Source of the DNA: Lepturacanthus savala
Lineage: Eukaryota > Chordata > Actinopteri > Scombriformes > Trichiuridae
Assembly (NCBI GenBank): GCA_030544235.1
Contig: CM060469.1
Coordinates: 20,214,517 to 20,278,516, forward strand
Reading direction: 5' to 3'
DNA: 64,000 nt
Below the pieces are notes generated by a model. It was not told the DNA's origin, did no database searches, and saw nothing but the letters and a program-made list of their open reading frames with translations. Both the position numbers and the translations under genes were made by a program. Below, piece by piece: positions 13,719 to 26,689 of the stretch; the first letter of the stretch is position 1; every line of letters starts with the position of its first letter.

Positions 13719-15468
13719 CAAATTCAGGCATTTAAATGTATTCTGTGTAAAATAATGGTGATGGAAATATATAGATAGACTTGGACAGGAGGAGCTGAGG
13801 AATCCAACTGCCAACCCTACAATTAGTGGTAGTTCCGCTCTACCTCCTGAGCCACAGTCTCTGAGTAAGGAATCAATAAACAAAGAATTATAATAATAGT
13901 ATATTCAGAGAAATAATATGACCATTAATTTATATTTTCATTTTCATTTCTTCCTAAATTTTAAGTTTTTCACATGCCCCGGGATTCCCTGATAACACCC
14001 GACTAATAAATGGAACAAGATGCTAATCCAATAGTATAATTTGAGAAAAATATAAAAGACTTTAGATACAACTCAGCAATGGGAGATATTCTTCCACAAC
14101 TACAAAGTTGCAAATATTAAAATTCAGATTGATTCAAATTGATTCTAGTGCTGCTTGATGCTAAAATGATTAAATAAATAGACATAGCTACCAATTTATT
14201 GAGCTGTATTTCCACATGGTTTCTTTCTTTTCTTCTCTATTTCTTTTAAGAGAGACTGAAAGAAACGTTACTATCAGCCTTTGGTGCATTTTGCTCCTGG
14301 TCCAGTCATTAGTTTATCAAGTTGACAATTCAGCAGTGCTGCATCAGTTGATGACAAGTAAGTTTGACAGCTGTGTGGATGAATCTAGAACAGGTGATTA
14401 AACCAGAGCAAAACTACTTGATGCACAGCTGCCGTCCAATCAGAAAAGAGCATTCACCGAGGGTGTGACATAAAGGCAAATACAACCGTCTCATGACGTT
14501 CATGATATTCTTTGATCTCTTCACTCTTCTCTCATCATTACTGTACATGTGTCTGTCAAAATAAGACAGTAGTGATGAAATATTTCCACAAATGGTTAAA
14601 ACAAAGCAATGTCAAAAAAAAAATGGTGATGCGGTTACAAGCTTCTGTAGTTTTTTTTCTATTTCAAGTGACAATCATCAAATCATGTCATTTCTTTTTT
14701 GTGAGGAATCGGGAGAGATCAGAAGTTGCCGACCCCCATGTTATGTGCATTTTCCTTTTTTCCGGATGTTGTGCTGTAGGTGTTCAGGATGATTTGTCAG
14801 AGCGGATGAGTGTGAGGGACAGAAATCTGTCAGCAGGGGAGCTGGAGACATGGTGCCAGCGCCTGAAGCCCAAACACCCAGAAAATATCCATCACAACAC
14901 GCCTACATGAGGAGACAACCAGCAAAACACACTGCTCACACACACATTCTAATACAGAGATGTAGGAGAAACTAGACCCTCCCACAAATACTGATTAACA
15001 GGTACATACCTGCAAAATTCTAATTTACAAAACCAGTCGCTGATTCATGAATGAATTTATAAATTGTTCAGTGTTAAATAAAAATTCTCTGATTCTGCAT
15101 GAAGTCTCTGCAATAACTGTTGGTGCAATTATACTGTACAGGCTTAAATACTGGTTCCTTAAAGGGGACATAACATGCTTTTTTGATTTGCTGTTTTTTG
15201 CATGCAGTAATAAAATCTATGTGTATGTATATCTGTCTATGTTAAATGTTGTCAAAATGTTACAATTCTGATTTTTGTATGAATTTTCGCGACAGTTGTT
15301 GACACCTGCTGGTGAAGAGTCATATAGTGAGAATATCCCTGTCACTGATCAGTCATAGTCCGAACATAAAGACTCCTGAAGTGCAGTGTGAACAGTTCAG
15401 ACATCTGACAACTCTCTGAATGTGGGTTAGTTTCAGACAGAGGCTGAACTGAAGAAAAAACAGCCAGT

Positions 15469-15833
15469 CAGTCAGTCATTTTCTATACCTGCTTATTCCT
15501 CATTAGGGTCGCAGGGGTCTGCTGGAGCCTATCCCAGCGCGTTACGGCGAGAGGCAGGGATACACCCCAGATGGTCGCCAGCCAATCGTGGGGAACACAC
15601 ACCATTCACTCACACACTCACACCTATGGGCAATTTAGAGTTGCCAATTAACCTGAGCATGTTTTTGGACTGTGGGAGGAAGCCGGAGTACCCGGTGAAA
15701 ACCCACGCAGACACGGGGAGAACATGCAAACTCCACACAGAAAGGTCCCAGACCCCGGATCAAGGAGGTCTTGAACCTGCGACCTTCTTGCTGTGAGGCA
15801 ACAGCGCTAACCCCTGCACCACCGTGTCGCCCT
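15469..15833 (-). repeat. tRNA-derived SINE, full-length copy
   Basis: This is a full-length copy with the perfect duplication AAAACAGCCAGT at 15457-15468 and 15834-15845. It lies about 220 bases from an oppositely oriented copy at 16055, forming an inverted pair. Confidence 0.95.
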
Positions 15834-16054
15834 AAAACAGCCAGTATAAAATAAAAGATTTACCAATGGAAATTATTTTCAAAAGGAGCCCCAAAATAAA
15901 AGTACCTGGAAATGATACATGATACATCTCCTCAAGACCAGCAGAGAGGGTCTGTAAATTACTAGGGTCCACTCTACATTTACCCCACAAGGAATCTGCT
16001 TCAAATTCACCAAGAACTGTCCTGTCAAACATTTCAGTGCAGTGTTTGAGTTCA

Positions 16055-16269
16055 ACTACAGCTTCCTCCCACAGTCCAAAAACATGCTGAGGTTAATTGG
16101 AGACTCTAAATTGTCCATAGGTGAGAGTGTGTGAGTGAATGGTGTGTGTGCCCCATGATAGTCTGGGGTGTATCGCTGCCTCTCGCCTGTAATGTGCTGA
16201 TTGGCTCCAGCAGACCCCTGTGACCCTAATGAGGAATAAGCGGGTATAGGAAATGAATGAATGAATGAA
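16055..16269 (+). repeat. tRNA-derived SINE, 5'-truncated copy
   Basis: This plus-strand copy begins in the middle of the element (GCTTCCTCCCACAGTCC) and ends in an (ATGA)n tail. It is flanked by the duplication TGTTTGAGTTCA at 16043-16054 and 16270-16281, so truncation occurred during insertion. Confidence 0.92.
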
Positions 16270-17321
16270 TGTTTGAGTTCAGATGACAGTTTTCATACCA
16301 GCCTGAAAGAACAGAGCCTGGTTAATTCTGGTTGATTCTTTTGATCTGACTGTGTTTAGATCTCCAAAAACTGTAAAAAGGAGGAAAAATAGTCAGTTTG
16401 TTTTAGCTGGGCCAAACAACACAGGTTTGAAACTGCTTAAAGGTCTCATTTCTAGACTGGTTTAATGTGGTTGGAAACGCTTTGCGATCTGAATGGAGCT
16501 AAAATGACTCAAGGTCCGACCTCAACAAGGTCTTTCACGAATACAATAATTTACAGTCAACAAGTGCAGCCATAAAGCACTAAAGTATGTGACTGTCGAA
16601 TATTCGCTCGAAATATGCTGACCCTCCCATAAAATGATCAATGATGGATAAACACAAGTTTATCAACACAAGTTTATAAACACATGCGACTAAGACATAA
16701 CAGAGACAGAACACACCAAAACACACATTGTTTTAGAGAAAATTCATCAAGCTAAACAGAGTCAAGCGTGAGTGAGTGACAAGAACATTTACACACACGC
16801 CCACACTTCTTTCTGTATCATTACTCCGTGTTCTTCTTCCATCTTTCTGTCAAGATCTTGGTTGTGTCTGAAACCGGCAACTACCTGACTATGTAGCAGA
16901 CAAAAATGAGGAACCCACTATCTAGGCAAACAGTGCCAGGATGGATTTCTACAGTTGGTCATATTTGCAGCATACAAGCGAACTACGCTACGCTATCCCA
17001 GAAGTCACCGGGAGGGCAAGATGGCGGTGCTGTAGAAGCTACTACTGTTGGAGTTGTAGCTACTGGTTAGTAGGCAGTGATACTAAGGTTTCAGACGCAG
17101 CTTTTGTCTGTTGCTGAATGTCCGCATTATGTCAACTAAGAACGAAGCAGTAAACTAGTGTTGTAGTGGCCACAGTGCCACCTGCTGTTTATCTGGAGGA
17201 ACACAGATCTTGACATTTTTCCTGTGTTTATGTTCTTGCTGTGCATTTCAGCATGAAAAGAAACCAATCCATAAAGGAAAAATGCAACAAGTTCCTTTAA
17301 ATAAGATGCAAAAAACAAACA

Positions 17322-17324
<3 letters not shown>

Positions 17325-17354
<30 letters not shown>
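17325..17354. repeat. (AC)n microsatellite
   Basis: This is a perfect alternating AC tract of about 30 bases. Confidence 0.97.
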
Positions 17355-17357
<3 letters not shown>

Positions 17358-19904
17358 TATGATTCAAACCCCCCAAAATAGCAACACTAGCCAAACCCGG
17401 CAGCAGCAGCAGCCGGGGCCTTCAGAGGCCGCCTCCATCACAGACCACTGACCTCAGTCCATTTGCTGCTCAGTGAGCCAAGCCTGCATCCAGGCTGCAT
17501 CACAGCACATCACTAACTGACGGGAGACTGTGTTCTGCAGCCAAACACCAAGCAAGCCAGTCAGCTGCATCAGTCCAAACCCATAGAAAAAAAGCTGCCT
17601 ATAAATCTGTTGTGACAAGCAGTAATTGTGCATCAGGCGCCCTTTGGGTAAGTAAAACATTCTGGCTGATTGTCTTCAAATAAATATTGACTGAAAAATG
17701 TGCAGAGGCATCTCTGTATTAGTCACAGACTCCTCAAGCAGCAGCAATCATTTCTGTAATTGTAACTCATCACTCAGTAAATCAGATTATTTTCTCTCTA
17801 TTATCTTCAACATTGCATTGTTTACTTCTCATTAGGTGGACTTAATATCCTGTTTATGGCCGTGTGAGAGTGATGATGGCTTTTGGAGTGAGTGGGGTGG
17901 ACAGCAGGCGGAGGGGTGAGGGGTTAACGAGAGAGAAATGTACGTGTCCAACAAAAATCCACATACCGGTAATTGATATAACAGTGCAGATATTAATGAG
18001 GTTTATTATCAGGAGAGAATCAACAAGGTCAGAATAACTAAAATAAAAAGCTAAACAATCACTTTTCTTCCTCTTTGCCCAATCAATAGTAATAAAACAC
18101 ACATTTGCTCAATATAATAAACTCTCAATCTCAAAATTCATTTCATGTGGTGTGACCAATAGCTTATTAGTCTTCATTATCAAATTTATTATTGCATAAC
18201 GGTCTACTGAGTTTTAAAAAAAAGTTAAAGGTTAATGAGTTGTTTTCAGATTGATGGAAAGATTAGAGAAACACATACATAAGGGGGGAAAATATAAGGA
18301 TAACTTTCAGTATAATTTACTCAAATACACCACCATCACCAACTATGACCTCAGAAGAATTATCACTTTTCTGACAAAGTCAACAAAAAGTTTCGTAAAA
18401 ACATGGATGGAAGAGCTTGGAGAGTGTAAAATGATTTCAATCACTACACTTTTCATTATGGATTAACATGCAGACTGTCTTGATTAATCACATTTGTCTA
18501 TAAAGTAGTGAAAAATTACACCAAATGTCTCAACATCCATAAAACCAGAGGATATTTGAGCATGTTCGCTTAGTTTGGGGAATTTATTTAAACTGATGCT
18601 GATGATAATTTTTTTAGTCAAGTCTCAGACAATAAAATGTTTTGTTAGAATTTTATATTGTTTTAACATTTATAATTTTGTATTGTGTTATATTGTTTTA
18701 TTTTTATCATAATTTTATACTATTTTAATCATGTATAATTTTATATTGTGAAGCACATTGTGCTTCCACTTGGAATGAATCGTGCTATATAAATACAATT
18801 TACTCGCTTGCTTACAGAGAAGCAGACATTTTGATCTATAAATACTAATAGTTTGCTTTGGTCGTTAGTATCAGATGCTGGATATTAATCATCATTGAAA
18901 ACTAGAGATGAATCCACACAATGGAGGGAAAAGTCCCCTGTAATGTTTCAACCAATCATGTCATCTTCAGGCAGTTTGTTTGGTCAATAAAGTCTGATTC
19001 TCCAGGGAAACATTTATTTCAGCCAGCATTGAAGTCCCTACATTTCACATCGCTGATAAGAAAACTTATCTAAAGACAAAATGAAATGAGGATGAAACAC
19101 TGATCAAACCATTTGGAATTTCTTTTCATGCTTGGTGTATTCAGTCAGGTGTGTTTTTAATCTGTATCATACTCAATGAATGGCAGCAAAAGGCTGAATC
19201 CTCCAGTCCTGTTTGCTCACAAACCAGGAATAATAAAATAAGATGATTGGCACAAACCTGAATAAATAAGGGATTATCCTTTCAATTATTCTGCTGTTTT
19301 CCTGAGTGTAAATCCTCCTGAATATCATTTCTTCTGTGTACATGTATGTTTTTAATCCAATGGCAGCAACATGTTTTGAAGGCGAGAAGAGGGAGTGTTT
19401 CTGTTTCACTAATGGGACCAAATTAAACCAGAAATAAGGCGGCGAGGAGGGTTCACTGCTGAAGGTAACAAGGCCATCAGGGGCTGAGCGAGGGCCCCTG
19501 AGGACTGGGGACCAGGTCTCGGCAGGAGTAATGATGTCATGGAGGACCACTCACACTCAGCCACAGCTGTAAACAGTGGAAGGTTTTTATGAGGTGGGCA
19601 GCTTCACCTTGAGAGCTGCTCACCGCTCCACTAATGTTGACTCTGGAACAACAGACGATATGTGGGAGAAGTGGAGCGGTTGCTTGGCAGCGATTCTGGA
19701 TCATGTCAGAGGGTCGAGTTTACATGTGCAGCAGAGATTTGAAGGCTCAGTTATTCCAATTTACAAAACTAATATTTACCCACTTAGCTTAGTTGTTATC
19801 TAGCTTTGAGATTCTTTGAGCATCTTGTCTCAGAATTCTTTTTAGATTAAAAAAAGTCATGGTCCCTGGCAGAGAGATGATCCATAATGGGGTAACAACC
19901 ATAA

Positions 19905-20165
19905 TAAAGCTTCAATGATCAATCCATTAGTTGCCAATTATTACATTAATCACCATTTTAATAATGAATCAATTTGATTTATAATTAAGAAGAAAAAGTC
20001 CAAAGTCTCCGGTTACAGCTTCTCAAATCTGATTCATTTATCATTTCCTTAGTGTTCTATAATAGGAAGTTTATGATCTAAAGAAGATCTAATCAATTAA
20101 TCGTTCCAATAATCAATTTTAGTCGATTTAGTGTCAAAATAGTTGTTAGTTGCAGCCCTAATGAC
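19905..20165 (-). repeat. Unnamed A/T-rich dispersed repeat
   Basis: This reverse-oriented copy carries the complement core GGTTACAGCTTCTCAAATCTG and ends in AATCGATTAGT-like and GTTGCAGCCCTA sequences. The repeated outer ATTAATCG-type motifs suggest terminal inverted repeats. Confidence 0.75.
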
Positions 20166-21934
20166 ATTACTGCAAAATGGGGACAATTCAAATACTAAGA
20201 TATTCTGAGATTCCTTTTCAAAAATACAGTTTCAAAGATTCATTTGTAATGAAAACAAATTATATTACCACCACCATATTCAGCATTTAATATACCAAAC
20301 AATTAATCGATTCATTGTTTCAATAATTGATAGCTTAATTGACTATTAAAAAAATGTTAGTATCCTTTAGTAATTTGGCTGACCCTTTAAATTATGAATA
20401 ACAGAGCCTGATACTGCTTATTCAAGTACTGCAACATGGAAAAAAACAGGATGCAAATGAGAGCAAAATAAATAAAACTAAATTCAAATGAAAGGGATGC
20501 ATCCTTTAAGCCGTTTTACTCTTTAATCTCATAATAAGAAAATAATTCAACTAAACTAATATTTATTAAATCTGTCGTGTGGAATTTTTACATATAAATG
20601 AACATCTGATCCCTTTAAGTCCTCGACAATCTATTTCAGCAAATCCAGGTAAATCTCTGTGTGTTTAAACTGAGTTTTTGGTTTTATGCCAGTGGTGTCA
20701 CTCACTGAATACAGCTGAATACGACTAATTCATTGACCCCCCCCATTCGTTTACAGGTGAAACTTTTGCAATAGAAAAAATGTTGAACATAGTTTACTTG
20801 TTAAAATAGTTGAAATTCTGAAACAGGACATTCCATAGGAGATTATTCAGATAGAATCAGATGAAGTGTCCCTGCTCCTCTGATCCCTAGAATACACCTC
20901 AGTAATGCAGTAACTAATGTAGAAAGTGCAGGTATAGTAAGTGTGTGTCACTAAGTCCTTGATGTACAGGGCGTTAGCATCAGATGACGCCTGCAACAGA
21001 CATCGATTAACTTTCCATCTCCTGGTTTCATCTGACTTTGTCTGGTTTGGCGGCTCGGGAAGGATCAGAGGTCACACTGACAACAGCTGGCAGGCGACAT
21101 CAGGGGATCTGAAATCTAAGGGCATGATCACTCATTATATTACTGGCTTTGTGAAGTGGCTTTTTAACTGACTGCAGTGACTGAGATCAGCAGGTGAGAC
21201 GTGTACAGAACGTCTCAGTCTCTGGGATCCATGGTAATCACAGCCTGGCCCAATTTCCCCACCGTCAGCAATTATATTTGAGGAGGATGGATCTATCATC
21301 CCTGACACCTGCTTTATTCAAGTAAGCTGTCTGCAGCCTCCACACTTTCACATCTTTGGAACATGCAGAGAAATTAAAAAATGATAATGAAATTAGGAGT
21401 GATTGCTCCTTTAGAGGCGTTTCACGGTGGAAACGATCAGGAGATTGGGCTCATAAATGAATGAGCAGAAGGGAAAAGATTCATTGCAAGGACAATTACA
21501 ACCAGTGATGATTATGGAAATAAGATGTGAATCACTACAAAACCAAACCCCTGGTGATTTGCAAAGCGCACGTAAAATAGATGAAACTGATATTAATTAT
21601 TTATGGCTAAGCTCCAGTGTAATGTTGTGAAATTCATTGGCGCTTATGTATTTAATATTTTTTTCAAAGGCCGTGCTAACAGCATGCTAACACACAGTCA
21701 AGCACGCCAATGAATGTGCATTAATAGACAACGTTTATATACAAGAACACACACGGACATACATACACACACACAAGCCTAATCTATAACGAGACCCAGT
21801 AATCTACAGATATAAAGTAAAGCACATAGCAGCCTCAGATACACTGAAACTAAATAACACAAGCAGCACACATGACACAGCAGCTGAAAATGTCTTACAA
21901 AGGTGCTGATTCAGAGTTCAATACTCCCTGCCAA

Positions 21935-22545
21935 CTAGAACTGCAATAATTGATGACTTGATTATTGATTAATCATTATTAAGAAGACAATGTCCAAATT
22001 CTCCGGTTCCAGCTTCTCAAGTCTGATTATTTTCTGGTTTCTTTAGTCTCTATAATAGTAAACTGATGATCTTTGGGTTGTGCACTGTCGGTGTTGAAAA
22101 AGAAAGAAATTTAAGGTTAAATCTTCAGCATTGTGAAACAGTGATCAACATTTTACACCATTTTATGAACCAAACAACTGATCGATTAATCATTTCAATA
22201 ATTTATAGATTAGAATAATATCAAAATAATGGTTAGTTCCAACCATGGTCAGAAAAGCAACCCCAATGAAAATGTATGGAGTCACCTTAAGAGTGAGAAA
22301 AACAAGCTGTTCAGGTTGGTGTTAGATCAGGCTGGGATAACAAGTTATCAGGTTTTGCACAAACTTGTGGAGTGAAAGCAAAAGTGGAGCATGTCTAATA
22401 CTAAGGTATTCTGGGATTCATGTATATTTTTCAAAGATGCACTTTTTAAATTGTTAAACTGATATTTTGTTAAAAAAAAAAAAAACGTTTCAATAAGTGA
22501 TAGATTGGGTCTAAAAATAGTCGTTAGTTGCAGCCCTACTGTCAA
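21935..22545 (-). repeat. Unnamed A/T-rich dispersed repeat, one copy plus a second fragment
   Basis: The first copy (about 21935-22250) contains TTCTCCGGTTCCAGCTTCTC. A fragment (about 22320-22545) ends AGTCGTTAGTTGCAGCCCTA. Both read in reverse orientation relative to the copy at 28560. Confidence 0.7.
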
Positions 22546-23245
22546 CGATTATCAGAATTTGCAGAACTGAAGGATGAATACCATTCTTACCAGAAATATT
22601 CTCTCATTTTTTTTATTTTGATGATGATGTTGGACAACGTTGTCAAGCAGAATATGTGCAGTTAAGATATATACCATAAAGATATGGTAACAGTGACGGC
22701 CTCATCATATGGTTATTTGCAGAAGTTCAGAGCCTCAAATCAGGCTAAAGATGCTCTTTTGTTTTTTTGTCTAGGATATCACACTAATACACAAGCATCT
22801 CCTTCATCAAATGTGTGATTTTGACCCTGATTTCTGAACAGACTGACTGATGTGTTTCCAACTGTTCTAGATGCAGATGCAGTTCAGTCACTTCTATATT
22901 TCTATTGAAACACTGACAGGCTGAAGCCTGAAGCTGCTGCTCCAGTAATGAACCTTCCTTTAAAGTCGCTGAAATCTTTTTCTCTTGCCATAATGCTTCA
23001 AAATTGAGGTGAATTAATTCTGTGTTGTGTTTTTACACGTCATCAACCATCATGTTATGTCTTGTAGAACACCTGTACTGAAGCTGTCTGTCTGTGATGT
23101 TTCTCTACTCGTTAGTGCTTCCGCTAATTTATCACCTGTCTACACAGGCTGGATAAAAAGATGTTTTATAATATTCCTAACTTTTAAGGAACTAAGAAAG
23201 TTGGTCTTGTTTCCATGCATTTTTAACCAAATGGTTATGGAAATG

Positions 23246-23515
23246 GTTGACATGGTGCAGGGGTTAGTGCTGTAGCCTCACAGCAAGAAGGTCGCAGGTT
23301 CAAGACCTCCTTGGTCTGAGACCTTTCTGCATGTTCTCCCTGTGTCTGTGTGGGTTTTCACTGGGTATTCCGGTTTGTGAGTGAATGGTGTGTGCCCCAC
23401 GATAGGCTGCAAACCATCTGGGGTGTATCGCATGTAATGTGATGGGATTGGCTCCAGCAGACCCCTGCGACCCTAATGAGGAATAAGTGGGTATAGAAGA
23501 TGAATGAATGAATGA
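23246..23515 (+). repeat. tRNA-derived SINE, plus-strand copy with internal deletion
   Basis: The head ATGGTGCAGGGGTTAGTGCT and the B-box-like GGTTCAAGACC are present, and the tail is (GAAT)n. A 15-base duplication with one mismatch (ATGG[T/C]TATGGAAATG) lies at 23231-23245 and 23516-23530. Confidence 0.92.
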
Positions 23516-24671
23516 ATGGCTATGGAAATGTTCATCAGGTCAAAAATAGGCACATGGTTTGTTACCCAAAGCTGAAGATTTTGTCCAGGCCAACAGTCCA
23601 CAATGCAAATGCAATTATAAAATTAATAAAATGTTTATTTTAAAGGCTCAAAATGAGTTTTGTTTTAGTACTAAAATTACTATTACTATCATGAATATGA
23701 CTTGTTGACTAACTAGTTGAATAAAATCTTTGGTCAGGTGCAGCTCTGTTAATAATGTCAGCTGATTTCCTCCTTTTCTTATAATATAACTTATATAATA
23801 TAATATACTTGTATAGTATATATAAGTAAATATAAGCCACCAGACAGCTCCTGTCACTGAATAATCTGGGAATTTGCTGAAACGACGACTTTTGTACAAT
23901 ATTTTTTGGAGGACAGTCTTTAAATATGTTATAAGGCCATCAGAAATCTCTCCAGTAAAGAAGCATGTAGGCTACTCTTAAAATAGGAGTCACACCAGAC
24001 AGCAGCAATATACTCTCACAGCATGTGCTCTTGCTCTTTCGGCGGTTGCCATGTCAACAAGTTAAGCAAGGCAGTTCAGAGTGACAGAGGACTGAGATTT
24101 CCCTTCTCTCTGCTTTTAAATGTCTGGATAATGGACTTTCCTGACAGCCCTCAGCCTGCCTGCACATCTATCCACCACCTGATAGCAGATATCTCTCCTC
24201 CAGAAAATCACAGGATTTGACAGGTAGAAGAATAGGAACGTGGTCTGAGCAGCATGTAAGGGTGTAGGAGAAAGCTGTCATCGGGGTTCATTAATGCTCA
24301 GTCAGTCAATCTTTCAAGGGATGTTTCTTTTTTTCTTTTTTAAAAGGATCCTACATCCTAAAAATTAACAACTAGAGCAGTTTTTAAAGAATGGCTTCAA
24401 CAGAATCCTTACTTCATGAAAGGAGAGTGTGGAGACATTGACCCACTTCACTCACCTCTACAGATACAATCACCCCGACTGCACCTGCAACACATGTTTT
24501 TAGAGCTTTTACTTACGAGTCAGTGTGTGAAAAAGTTAGATTTGCAGAACAAAAAAATGTATAACAGAAAATATGCATTACAAACTGAAGTAGGAGTTTG
24601 AAAGATGTGGACTCTTTGTAGGAAGGGTCGAACAAAAGATGCTTGCGAGTTGCTATTAGAACACATGTCGA

Positions 24672-24862
24672 ACTGTTGTCCCGGTGGACTGGTATGGGTC
24701 CAGGTTTTTGTTCCAACCAAGGAGTTACACACCTGATTCTACTAATCAACTATTAGAGCCCTGGCTAAGGACCTTGATTAGTAGAATCAGGTTGTTACTG
24801 CTTGGTTGGAACAAAAACCTGCGCCCACACCAGCCCTCCAGGATCACAGTTTGACACCCCTG
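24672..24862. mobile_element. Fold-back (MITE-like) element
   Basis: The left arm contains CAGGTTTTTGTTCCAACCAA and CACCTGATTCTACTAATCAA. The right arm contains their complements (GATTAGTAGAATCAGGTTG and TTGGTTGGAACAAAAACCTG). The arms are about 60 bases long around a short centre, so the element can form a long hairpin. It ends CAGTTTGACACCCCTG. It has no coding capacity. A non-autonomous DNA transposon is the likely class; I do not name the family. Confidence 0.8.
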
Positions 24863-26689
24863 AGAAAATCAGATCATATCCTGACCTCTGCTACATTGAT
24901 TTTGACCCTTTGACCACAACTTAATGATATATAATTGCTGCCTTTTCTTTAATCCCAAGGTTTGTGTTTCGATCTCTGGCCTAAGTGTCCTTAAGAGAGA
25001 CACTGAAACCCAAATTGCTCCCAGTGAGTCAAATCCTTCCTAAGAGCCCACAAAGGTTTAAGTGTCCCTTGAGTGTACCTACTGTCACATTCATGTCATA
25101 TAGGATAGATGGTGGAGATGGGAAATATTCCATTGTTTCACCAATACACAGTGATTTCTAAGATTAAAGGTCCTACAAGGAGTTTCAGGAAGTGGAAGTG
25201 TTTTCTGCCAAAAAAGACCATATTCCTCATTGGCCTCCCTGTGCGCAAATCTTACCTTCCTGTGCCAGGTGTTTGAAGATAGAACGATGGCTACTAACAA
25301 GGTAATTACATCTCAATCTCCGCCTCCGTCTTAGTTACCTGCTGTCCACTGCCTCTTGTCAGCAGCATAGGCTGCTGCAATAAAATCATTTCCTCATTCC
25401 AAGGAAGTTTTGACCAACCACAAAATAATCATCTAAAAATAAACTACGTAGAACAAACAGAACACAAAGTGGGGGTAATGTAGATTCACCCACATTCGAA
25501 TGATACTGTTTCATAACCAAAATTAACTAATTGGGGTTATTTACCTTAAATTGAGGTTTAATAATATGAAACAAAAATCTTTAGCTTCATGTGTCTGGTT
25601 TTCAGGCATTTCTGTTTTATTAAGTCAGATGTTGTGGAGCTCTCTTCTCTTCTCTGTTGCAAATCGTCGCTGTTGATGTTGATACGACCTGAACGTAACA
25701 TAAACAGCCTCCACCTCCTCAAAGAATTTGTCCAACCTTACAGACATTAAAACTAATGGTGTGCTTTTGGAGTTCTTTGGAAACTTGTTGTCCACAAATT
25801 GCAGGGTACGCAAAATGCAGATCCACTTTGCACAAAGACCTTGTGGTGAAAACACTGCAACGAAAGCAAGAAAACTATACGTGTCGCTTTACATTTGTTA
25901 TTCAGCATGCCAAGGTGCCCAGTGTGCTGCCTCTGCCGTGTTTAGCATTCTGTTACAGCGTGACTTTCTGAAGCTGCCGAGGAGAGGGCGGCATTGTGAT
26001 GAAAGAGAATAAGACCACGAGACTACAATTGGAAATGTAACCTCCAGACTCCAGTCATGCACCTCCAGTCACAGAGGAGACAACCATAAAGTCAAAGAGG
26101 AAGAACAGTAACGGGAGGTCACAGCAAATGCAAAAAAAATCCCTGCAATAGCTGGGAAAATATGAACCTCTGGGCGAATGCTGAGTTGTCCATCACCAGG
26201 TAGAAACACAATCAACTGGAGAACCCAGGAGAGCTGCTGTACATCGGAACTACAGCAGAGCTGTAGGGGAAAACACCCAAGAGAAAACTTCAGGAACTCT
26301 ATGAATGTAAATCAGGGCGTCACTGACTGAAGTATTTAGAAAAGTTCTGAGGTAAAGTTTTAAAAAAATATTACAGTAGGCTGTAGCAGATCGAGTTGCC
26401 CTGAATAAAAAAATGACTGAAGTGAAACCATATAAACACAACCAGAGATCTAAAGATTCTGTCACAGGATACAATAATACAGTCATGCTGATTTTTGTAG
26501 AATACAGAGAATATTACACTGGGAATATTATACTGGGAATATAGAACTTTGTATGAGAAGAAGTAGGAAAAGATGAATAGGGATTAGGAAACATTTGACC
26601 ACTTTAATTTATCATCTTGCAGCTCCTTCACCACCACCAAATGCAACCGTTCTGCCTTTTTGTCATTCTATCAAATTAAATAGATAAAA

